Source: Terriglobia bacterium (lineage in GTDB: Bacteria > Acidobacteriota > Terriglobia > Bryobacterales > Bryobacteraceae). From it: a DNA stretch of 47,615 bases. Position 1 is the first letter of the stretch. Each line of letters opens with the position of its first letter. The position numbers and the translations under genes are program-made. This document shows, one piece after another, positions 15,899-22,802 of the stretch. Below the pieces are notes generated by a model. The model had not been told where the DNA came from, searched no databases, and worked only from the letters and a program-made list of their open reading frames with translations. The stretch lies in NCBI GenBank assembly GCA_003175985.1, contig PSRJ01000239.1, positions 1-47,615 of the forward strand, in the 5' to 3' direction.

Positions 15899-16915
15899 AT
15901 GGCGATCGTTCGCGACATCATGCCGGCATTTGAACTGTTTCAACCGGCGACCACTGACGATGCAGTCGGCCTGCTCGCAAAATACGGCAGAGATGCCTGG
16001 GTTATGGGCGGCGGCCTCGATACGTTCGACTGGCTCAAAGACCGCATCAAGCGTCCTTCGGTGGTGGTCGATCTGAGCCAGGTCAATGACCTGACCGGTA
16101 TCCGGCCAATGGGAGGAGGGCTCGAAATCGGCGCTCTCACTACGCTCACTGAAATAGTGCGGAATCCCGTGGTGAAGGAGAAGTTCGGCCTTCTCCACCA
16201 GGCTGCCGAACTGGTGGCTTCTCCCCAGATCCGCAACCAGGGCACCATCGGCGGCAATGTTTCGCAGGACGCCCGCTGCTGGTATTATCGCGGCGGCTGG
16301 AAGTGCTATCGCGCGGGCGGCAATATCTGCTTCGCCGATACGCCCTCGGCTATTAACCGCGAGCATGCCATCCTGGACGCGGATCGCTGCGTGGCGGTCA
16401 ATCCGTCCGACACGGCGCCGGCCTTGATCGCACTCGAGGCCCAGATGGTGATCCGCAACCGCAAAGGCGAACGCGTGGTGGAGGCCGAGGACTATTTCAT
16501 CGGACCCGCCACCGATATCACGCGCATGACCATCCTGAAGCCCGGTGATCTGCTGACCGCTATCCGGATTCCGGATAAATGGGCGGGAGCCACCTTCTAT
16601 TTTGAGAAGGTTCGCGACCGGCAGGTATGGGATTTCCCGCTGGTCAACGTCGCTTCGGCGGCGGTCTATTCGGGCGGTAATATCGAACGGATCCGGATTG
16701 CAGTGAACGGCGTCGCCGCGCACCCGGTGCGCTTGAAAGCCGTCGAGGATGCCGTGCGAGGGAAGCCGCGCAACGCCGCTACCGCCGATATGGCGGGACA
16801 GTTGGCGATTCAGGGCGCGGAGCCCCTGCGCTACAACGGCTATAAGGTACCGCTTCTGCGCAACCTGGTGAAGCGCTCGATTCGAGGGGTAGAGGAGGCA
16901 ACGTGGGCATCGTAG
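15899..16915 (+). CDS. FAD-binding subunit of molybdenum hydroxylase with extra cysteine loop
   Basis: 338-residue medium subunit (CoxM/PaoB/HcrB family). FAD-binding motifs are MGGGLDTF (about 36-43) and the NQGTIGGN loop (113-120). Directly after this, four cysteines (127, 136, 144, 164) sit in an insert absent from CoxM. 4-Hydroxybenzoyl-CoA reductase beta and E. coli PaoB carry a comparable insert holding an additional 4Fe-4S cluster, so one is likely here. The C-terminal CO-dehydrogenase flavoprotein domain follows. The ribosome site AAGGAG precedes the ATG, and the 3' end overlaps the cytochrome b gene by 13 bases. The extra cluster suggests electrons leave toward a membrane acceptor rather than NAD. 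Confidence 0.9.
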   Translation: MAIVRDIMPAFELFQPATTDDAVGLLAKYGRDAWVMGGGLDTFDWLKDRIKRPSVVVDLSQVNDLTGIRPMGGGLEIGALTTLTEIVRNPVVKEKFGLLHQAAELVASPQIRNQGTIGGNVSQDARCWYYRGGWKCYRAGGNICFADTPSAINREHAILDADRCVAVNPSDTAPALIALEAQMVIRNRKGERVVEAEDYFIGPATDITRMTILKPGDLLTAIRIPDKWAGATFYFEKVRDRQVWDFPLVNVASAAVYSGGNIERIRIAVNGVAAHPVRLKAVEDAVRGKPRNAATADMAGQLAIQGAEPLRYNGYKVPLLRNLVKRSIRGVEEATWAS

Positions 16916-17745
16916 AGTGGGCGACCAGTCCTTGGGGTGAAGACGTTCCCATTCACATTTCGTTTTTCCTGTTGTGGGTCTCGGCGATCGCCGGGTTGCT
17001 GTTCCTGATTGGGCACGCCATCTGGGTGAAAGCCTTCGCCAAACCCGAGAAGTTTGCGGCGTCCGGCCCTCCCTACCGCGACGTGCACATTCCCGCGAAG
17101 GTACCGCGGCACTCTTTGGCGGCGCGGCTATTCCACTGGGTGATGGCCGCCGCCATGTTGGCGCTGCTCATCACAGCGTTTCTTCCGAAGGTCGGGGTAC
17201 AATTCCCGTGGGTCACGTACCATTGGATCGCCGGCATCGTCCTGACGGCGTCGATTCTGTTTCACATCATCCATGCCAGTTTTTACATGGATTTCTGGTC
17301 CATCTGGCCCGACAAAATCGATATCGAGGATGCCGGCCGACGGTGGCGTCGCGCTACTGGGAAGGACTCTCCCGCGCCACGCCGGTTCGCGAAATATCCG
17401 CTCGAAAACAAGATGTATCACGGCGTGATCGTGCTGGCCGGCCTTTCCGTCATGCTGACGGGCATCTTCATGATGTTCCGTGTACGTACGGTGCTCTTCC
17501 CACGCAACCCGTACCTGTTCGGCGATATGACGTGGGGGTTGATGTACGTGCTCCATGGCCTGGCAGGCGTCGGCCTGATCGCTCTGATTATGGTGCACAT
17601 CTACTTTGCGGTGCGGCCCGAAAAACTGGTCATTACCAAATCGATGATCTTCGGAACGCTCGATCGCGAGCATTACCTGGAACACCACGATCCCTCGCGC
17701 TGGGCTGCGGACGGATCCTCCGGGAGAGCGAAGGCCGCGTCCTGA
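16903..17745 (+). CDS. Membrane cytochrome b (formate dehydrogenase gamma / b561-like)
   Basis: 280-residue integral membrane protein with about five transmembrane helices (roughly 17-42, 75-94, 106-125, 172-193, 212-236). Histidines suited to b-heme ligation lie in or beside helices: His78 (RLFHWVMA), His107, His121/His124, His173, His218 and His232. The overall pattern RLFHW...YHGVIV...HGLAG...HIYFAVRPEK is that of the FdnI/HydC-type cytochrome b that passes electrons to quinone. The start is GTG at 16903, decided by an AGAGGAGG ribosome site within the FAD-subunit gene. The 13-base overlap indicates tight coupling, so it is probably the membrane anchor and quinone reductase of the hydroxylase. 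Confidence 0.88.
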   Translation: MGIVEWATSPWGEDVPIHISFFLLWVSAIAGLLFLIGHAIWVKAFAKPEKFAASGPPYRDVHIPAKVPRHSLAARLFHWVMAAAMLALLITAFLPKVGVQFPWVTYHWIAGIVLTASILFHIIHASFYMDFWSIWPDKIDIEDAGRRWRRATGKDSPAPRRFAKYPLENKMYHGVIVLAGLSVMLTGIFMMFRVRTVLFPRNPYLFGDMTWGLMYVLHGLAGVGLIALIMVHIYFAVRPEKLVITKSMIFGTLDREHYLEHHDPSRWAADGSSGRAKAAS

Positions 17746-17747
17746 AA

Positions 17748-18173
17748 ATGCTGGAGGATATCCGGCAGCGCTGCGACGCCATCGAAGAGTGCTACGAATT
17801 CATGCTGGCTTACGCCGCCCAGGGTCTGCCTGGGGACTCGGGGAGCCAGTCTGGAGGGCAACTCCGTGAACTGCTGCGCCGCGCTATTGAGGCGCTCTCC
17901 GGCCTTGCGGAAACCTATTCCGCCGAGGTGAGACGCCAGCGATTGCGCCCGGCCGAGCAATACCTGGCTTTCCTGCACGTGCTCGACCGCGATGCCCGCG
18001 ATTCGCTGGCGGCTCTCGAATTGGTGCTGGCCCAGCCTTCGCTCAGCTCCCAATTAATCGACAATCTGAACGCATCGATTCATCTGCGCGCGCTCCTCAC
18101 GGACTTGTTTCTCATCGATGAGATCTTAAAGGCGCATCACGCCGCGGCCACACCCGCCGAAGCTGAATCCTGA
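17748..18173 (+). CDS. Small helical protein of the hydroxylase operon, unknown function
   Basis: 141 residues, all predicted helical and soluble, with no signal, membrane segment or metal motif. It starts at an ATG two bases after the cytochrome b stop, so it is the likely last gene of the operon. The pattern of leucine-rich amphipathic helices (ELLRRAIEALSGLAETY; AEQYLAFLHVLDRD; LIDNLNASIHLRALL) suggests a helical bundle, perhaps an assembly or maturation chaperone or a regulator. I do not recognise the family. No terminator follows before the next gene. Confidence 0.72.
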   Translation: MLEDIRQRCDAIEECYEFMLAYAAQGLPGDSGSQSGGQLRELLRRAIEALSGLAETYSAEVRRQRLRPAEQYLAFLHVLDRDARDSLAALELVLAQPSLSSQLIDNLNASIHLRALLTDLFLIDEILKAHHAAATPAEAES

Positions 18174-18255
18174 GGTTCTTCCAGGCAACTGCCGCGAGGT
18201 ACTGGAACTTCCAGCCTGGATTGTAGGCGTGCGCTTCCTCTAAAATCGAGTAAAC

Positions 18256-20532
18256 GTGGTCCGAACCACTGTTCTTCTTAGCATCCTTCTGACGCTCGTT
18301 TCCTGCGCTTCCTCGCCCGAACACTACGTGGCGCGAGGCAATCAGCTCAGTGAAAGCGGCAGGTACGCCGATGCCTCGTTGCAGTACCGGAAGGCTCTCC
18401 AAAAGAACCCGCAATTCGGTGAGGCGTATTTCCGATTGGGTTTAACCGAATTGAAGCAGCAACAGGTCGCGGCGGCCATGAGGGACCTCGAGCAAGCCGT
18501 CCGGTTGATGCCGGGCCGGGATGACGTCAAGCTACACCTGGCGGATCTCTATCTTACGGCCTACCTGGCAGACAGGAGCCGGCCTCGCAGCCTGTACGAT
18601 CGGATCGCCGCTTTAGCCGGCGAACTGGCCGCGAAAAACGCGAATTCTTATGCGGCGCTGCGTCTCAAGGGATTCTTGGCCATGACGGATGCGCAGCCGG
18701 AGCAGGCGGCGGCCCTCTTCCGCCAATCGCTTACCCTCCGAGCCGAACAACCCGACGTGGTAACTGCCCTCGTTCAGAATCTGTTGCTCAGCCAGCATCC
18801 GGAGGAAGCCGAAAGCACCGCCCGGGCGTTTCTGGAATCGCACAAGACGTACGAGCCGCTTTACGACGTACTTTATGATCACTATCGCACCTGGAATCGG
18901 ATAACCGATGCGGAAAACCTTCTGCGGGCAAAGGTCGCTAACAATCCCCGGGATATCTTTCCCGTGCTGCAATTGAGCCGTCATTACTGGAACGAGGGCC
19001 GGAGCGATCTGATGGAGAAGCTGCTCTCCACGGTGCGGGAGCAGCCACAGCTTTTCCAAAGCGTGCACCTCGAACTGGGCGACTTTTACAGCGAGATCCG
19101 AAATTGGGATGCGGCTGCGCGGCAGTATCGGGAGGGCGCCGCCCAGGCGCCCGCCGAGGCACTGGTCTATCAAAAGCGAATCGCGCAAACGTTGATCGCA
19201 CAACAGAAGACCGGCGAGGCTTTGCAGCTTCTGGATGAGATCATCCGCCGCAGCCCGGAAGATGAACCGGCGCGCGCTTCCCGCGTGGGGTTGTGGTTGG
19301 GCGACGGGCAAACGGGCAGTGTCGAGAAGGCCGTTTCCGAGTTGAAGAAGCTTCTGGAAAAGGCTCCCGATAACACGAACTATCACTATCAACTGGGATA
19401 CGCTTACGCGCGCCAGGACGCCGTGCGGGAGGCTTCCGCTCAATTTCTGGCGGTCCTCACCCGGCAACCGAATCATATGGGCGCCCTGGTCGGCCTCGCT
19501 GAAATGAACATTCGCACGCAACAATACCAGGTGGCCATGAGCTATGCGGATCGTGCATTGCAGTTGAACCCTCAGGCCACTGCGGCACTGCTGGTTCGGT
19601 CGGCCAGCCTGGCTGCTTTCGGCCGCTACGACGAGACACGTTCGCTGCTCAACAAACTGATTCACGACAATCCGCAATCGCAAGAGGCCCGGCTCCAGCT
19701 CGGATTGCTGAATCTGGCGCAGAGGCGTTACGCAGAGGCAGAAGACATCTTTCACAACTACCGGCCGCAGTCCGGCGATATACGGGCAATCAAAGGGCTC
19801 GTCGAGATTTACAAAGCTCAGAACCGGCCGGGCAAAGCCATTGCGGCAATCCAGGAGGAACTGAGCAGAAATCCGCAGTCGGCCGGTTTGCACCTGCTTC
19901 TGGCGGCGACCGCGGCCGATATCGGCAATCGCGATCTTGCGGCGGCGGAGTATGAGAAGATCGCAGCCGCCGCGCCGGGCGACGCCAATGTCGCTTTATC
20001 TCTGGGCCAGATCTACGAAGGCAAGGGGGACTTTAACCGGGCCGTCCAGCAGTTCGAGAGAGCCGAAAAGAACCGGCCGCGGGATCCATCGCCTCCCGCC
20101 TTGCTTGCAAGAACTCTGGACGAGGCCGGCCGTAAGCGCGAAGCTGTAGCGGCTTACCGCAGAAGCCTGGCCGCCAAACCGGACAGCCCGGTCGTCAAGA
20201 ACAATCTGGCATACCTGCTGAGTGAAACCGGCGGCAGCCTTGACGAGGCCCTCCGATTAGCCGTGGAAGCGCGCCAGAGCGATCCGGAGAACGTGCTTTT
20301 CGCCGATACGATGGCATGGATCCAGTTGCAAAGAAAAGAAACAGTGCCGGCACTGCAAACACTGCAAGCCCTGGTCCGCAAGCAGCCCGATAACGCGACT
20401 TTGCGTCTGCATCTGGGCCAGTCGCTTATAGCTGCCGGCCAGGCGGAGGCAGCCAGGAAGGAGCTCCAGGCCGCACTCGATGCCCAGCCATCGCGCGAGG
20501 AAACCGCGGAAATTCAGCGCCTCTTGAAGTAG
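18256..20532 (+). CDS. TPR-repeat lipoprotein, exosortase/PEP-CTERM associated (copy 1)
   Basis: 758 residues. The N-terminus is a lipoprotein signal (hydrophobic segment ending LTLVSC, lipidated Cys17), followed by TPR units almost to the end (for example GRYADASLQYRKALQKNP, RYAEAEDIFHNY, GDFNRAVQQFERAEKNRP). Such long TPR lipoproteins (PrsT-like) accompany exosortase and exopolysaccharide loci and probably scaffold export at the periplasmic face. The start is GTG at 18256 with only a weak ribosome site. A -10-like TAAAAT at 18241-18246 would give a very short leader. A PEP-CTERM gene lies 111 bases downstream. The first 200 residues are clearly homologous to the gene at 27403, which also precedes a PEP-CTERM gene. 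Confidence 0.88.
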   Translation: MVRTTVLLSILLTLVSCASSPEHYVARGNQLSESGRYADASLQYRKALQKNPQFGEAYFRLGLTELKQQQVAAAMRDLEQAVRLMPGRDDVKLHLADLYLTAYLADRSRPRSLYDRIAALAGELAAKNANSYAALRLKGFLAMTDAQPEQAAALFRQSLTLRAEQPDVVTALVQNLLLSQHPEEAESTARAFLESHKTYEPLYDVLYDHYRTWNRITDAENLLRAKVANNPRDIFPVLQLSRHYWNEGRSDLMEKLLSTVREQPQLFQSVHLELGDFYSEIRNWDAAARQYREGAAQAPAEALVYQKRIAQTLIAQQKTGEALQLLDEIIRRSPEDEPARASRVGLWLGDGQTGSVEKAVSELKKLLEKAPDNTNYHYQLGYAYARQDAVREASAQFLAVLTRQPNHMGALVGLAEMNIRTQQYQVAMSYADRALQLNPQATAALLVRSASLAAFGRYDETRSLLNKLIHDNPQSQEARLQLGLLNLAQRRYAEAEDIFHNYRPQSGDIRAIKGLVEIYKAQNRPGKAIAAIQEELSRNPQSAGLHLLLAATAADIGNRDLAAAEYEKIAAAAPGDANVALSLGQIYEGKGDFNRAVQQFERAEKNRPRDPSPPALLARTLDEAGRKREAVAAYRRSLAAKPDSPVVKNNLAYLLSETGGSLDEALRLAVEARQSDPENVLFADTMAWIQLQRKETVPALQTLQALVRKQPDNATLRLHLGQSLIAAGQAEAARKELQAALDAQPSREETAEIQRLLK

Positions 20533-20643
20533 CCTTCATGTAGGACTAAAGGCGTGCCGTACCGGTACTTTTGGCTTTTTTCGATAGCTGCAGTCTCTTG
20601 ATCCGGCGCACTCGCAAATCTAAGCTAAGAAGTCGGAGCAGAA

Positions 20644-21492
20644 ATGAAACTATCCAGGGTAGTGTACGTCTTCCTCGCGCTCACACTGGCAGCGGCGGCA
20701 TTTGGTGCGCCCGCCCCGCTTCCTACGAATCTCCTGGGTGTTCAGACCATCAACAACATACAACTGCCGAATCCAATCTGTATCTCCGGTGAATGCGGAG
20801 GCGCATTCCAGGCGGGTGTCGGCGGCGCCTCTCCACTGGCTACTTTATGGTGCGTCGATTCGCAGGAATTCGTTTCCCTGGGTCAGACATACACCGCCAA
20901 TATTGTGCTTCTCAGTGACAGCACCAAAATGGGAGACGGTACCCAGGTCCGTTACGGGAACGTCACGGGCAATGCAGGCAATACCAGCCAGACCGACGCC
21001 AGCCCCGGCAACTGGGACTTCGATATCCACGACGCGTTTAACAGTTACAACACGGCGCTCAGCCGCTACACTCTCGCGGCGTTCCTGATTAGCCAGTACA
21101 CGCCTACGCCGCAGGGACCAGCCGATACTGCGCAGAACGAGGCGATCCAGCGCGCGGTGTGGAGAATCATGTCCAACACCAATGCCCACCTGGCCGCGCA
21201 AATCAACACCGGCTTGAATCTGGGAGGCGGCGATATTTCGACAGGCGTACCCGCCAACGGCAACTGGGTCGCATATGCGGAAGCTCAGTTGCACGCCAAT
21301 CCCAACCTGATCAATCTGAATGGATGGGCCGTGGTCAGCGGCGCTTACGCAAACGGAAATTTGCTCAACGGAGCTAATGCCATCCAGACGTACCTGGTGC
21401 AGGTAGCAGTGCCGGTGCCGGAACCGGGCTTCTTTGCCCTTTTGGCGCTGGGCGTGGCCGGTGTCGTGACAAAAGCACGGCGGCGAAAGTAA
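20644..21492 (+). CDS. PEP-CTERM exported protein with thioester-domain-like Cys/Gln signature
   Basis: 282 residues. The signal peptide covers 1-21. The C-terminus has the PEP-CTERM sorting signal: VPEP (258-261), a hydrophobic helix, then KARRRK. Exosortase would cut near the PEP motif and anchor or release the protein. In the body, LWCVDSQ (Cys70) and AIQRAVW (Gln169) match the two halves of the internal thioester signature of bacterial thioester (TIE/TED, PF08341-like) adhesins, [FYW]C[IV]D and Q-x-A-[IV]-W, in the right order and about 100 residues apart. If a bond forms, the protein could attach covalently to surfaces. A GGAG ribosome site precedes the ATG. No exosortase gene lies in the window. 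Confidence 0.87.
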   Translation: MKLSRVVYVFLALTLAAAAFGAPAPLPTNLLGVQTINNIQLPNPICISGECGGAFQAGVGGASPLATLWCVDSQEFVSLGQTYTANIVLLSDSTKMGDGTQVRYGNVTGNAGNTSQTDASPGNWDFDIHDAFNSYNTALSRYTLAAFLISQYTPTPQGPADTAQNEAIQRAVWRIMSNTNAHLAAQINTGLNLGGGDISTGVPANGNWVAYAEAQLHANPNLINLNGWAVVSGAYANGNLLNGANAIQTYLVQVAVPVPEPGFFALLALGVAGVVTKARRRK

Positions 21493-21631
21493 GCCGAGTT
21501 TTCGCGCTCGTTGCCAAAGGATACCGCGGCAACACTAACCTTTAGCAATTGGAACGACCCTTCCGAAAATCCTAGGATGATAGTGTTGCGCCCGCCGGCG
21601 CAGCTAGGTCTTTTGCGAAGCGAGGTCGTTG

Positions 21632-22414
21632 ATGGAGCTCATTCTCATCCTTTTGTGTACATCGGCTGGCACCTTGATCGGTACGTCCGTTGCAGTCTAT
21701 TTGATGCAGCGCAAAACGAAGCCGCCGATTACGGATGCCGAGCTGGCCACTTTGAACGGCAGGCTGCAATCGACAGAGTCGTCTCTCGCCGCGGCCAATA
21801 CCGCCTTGGAAAGCCTGCGCAAACAGGCGGCAGAGAACGAACAAAAGACCACACTTCACGAAGAAGACTTGAAGAACAAGCAACAGCAGCTTGAGCTTGC
21901 CGCTGCCGAAGTCGCGAAGGAAGTTGAAAAGCGAAACGAGGTCGAGCAGAAGATACAGGATCTCACTCTACACGCGGCCAGCTTGACGGCGCAGCGCGCC
22001 GAGTTGGAAGCGCGCATAAAAGAGGAAAGAGATCGTTCGGCCGAAACGGCCAGCCAGTTCGCGGCCCTCCAGGAGCAACGCGAAAGCGATCAACAGCAAA
22101 TCCAGAAGTTGAGCGAGCAGGTGGAGCGCCTCAGCGAAGAAAATGGCGAACTGCGGCAAGTCCGCGAGGAAGACGGGCGAATCCGCGCCGCGCTCGACAC
22201 CCGGATGGCGGAGTTGCAGCGCCAGATAACCGATCTGGAAAACGAACGCTCGCAATTCGACACACGTCTGGATGAAGAAAGAAGATCCGCTGCGAAAGGC
22301 ATGGAGCTCCTGCTGATGGCTCAAGAGAACTTCTCGCGAGTGCTCAAGCCGCGTGCAGCGGAGACATCCAACGGGGAGAACGGACATGCGATCGCCCCGG
22401 CACTCGCCGATTAG
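21632..22414 (+). CDS. Membrane-anchored long coiled-coil protein
   Basis: 260 residues. An N-terminal transmembrane helix (about 3-24, ending YLMQRK) is followed by an almost continuous charged coiled coil from about 40 to 225 (heptads rich in Glu, Gln, Lys, Arg, Leu). The short C-terminal tail is polar. The N-terminal anchor plus coiled coil recalls the start of RmuC, but the RmuC nuclease-like domain is absent, so I do not call it that. The ATG at 21632 is preferred over the adjacent in-frame TTG because the GAGG ribosome site is better spaced. It sits between the PEP-CTERM gene and a small convergent helical gene. Function is unknown; a structural or envelope-spacing role is possible. Confidence 0.8.
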   Translation: MELILILLCTSAGTLIGTSVAVYLMQRKTKPPITDAELATLNGRLQSTESSLAAANTALESLRKQAAENEQKTTLHEEDLKNKQQQLELAAAEVAKEVEKRNEVEQKIQDLTLHAASLTAQRAELEARIKEERDRSAETASQFAALQEQRESDQQQIQKLSEQVERLSEENGELRQVREEDGRIRAALDTRMAELQRQITDLENERSQFDTRLDEERRSAAKGMELLLMAQENFSRVLKPRAAETSNGENGHAIAPALAD

Positions 22415-22424
22415 TGGATTGCGT

Positions 22425-22682
22425 TTACGATGCCTTTAGGCAGGGAGTCTCGAGCATCTCGCGAAGCTGGACGTAACTTTCGCCCAGGCGCGCGCGTTCG
22501 GAATCGCTGAGGCCGTAAATTACGGGCAGCAGGCGCGCAATCTCCGAGGAAACGGCTTCCGCGGCCGTCCAGGCTCGAGCACGGACCAACTGGCGCCCGA
22601 GTTCCAGGCGGCTTTGGACATAGGCCGCCAACTGCCGGTCGGTCCTGGCGCGCAACTCTGCGAGTTTGGAAGAACTGGTCAA
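22425..22682 (-). CDS. Small helical protein, unknown function
   Basis: 85 residues, wholly helical and soluble, rich in Leu, Arg, Ala and Glu (for example ELRARTDRQLAAYVQSRLEL). No known motif. The start is taken as TTG at 22682 because a perfect GAGGAG lies at 22689-22694, six bases upstream; the in-frame TTG at 22688 would directly abut that site. It converges with the coiled-coil gene, ten bases between stops, and lies 120 bases beyond the TonB receptor's end on the same strand. A GGTACT word, shared with neighbouring surface genes, lies upstream at 22720-22725. It may be a small regulator or partner protein; this is a guess. Confidence 0.6.
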   Translation of the reverse strand: MTSSSKLAELRARTDRQLAAYVQSRLELGRQLVRARAWTAAEAVSSEIARLLPVIYGLSDSERARLGESYVQLREMLETPCLKAS

Positions 22683-22802
22683 CGACAACTCCTCAACACT
22701 GCAGAAATCGTACTCGTCTGGTACTTGTCTATTAGACGGTCGAGAAGAGAATTTGGTTCAGCGAAATTGTTACGAATCGGCCGGACCGCATCTGCCCATT
22801 TG

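Noticed and set aside
16974-17747. Upstream extension of the small helical gene through the cytochrome b gene
   Set aside because: The Arg-rich translation is an off-frame reading of cytochrome b; only the part from 17748 has normal composition.
18613-19893. 426-codon frame antisense to the first TPR lipoprotein
   Set aside because: Fully inside the TPR gene; no recognisable protein features.
20538-20643. Sigma-54 site before the first PEP-CTERM gene
   Set aside because: GG and GC pairs are present but never at the required ten-base spacing.
21503-21532. GTTGCC/GGCAAC repeat after the first PEP-CTERM gene
   Set aside because: Six-base stem with a long loop and no T run; not convincing as a terminator.
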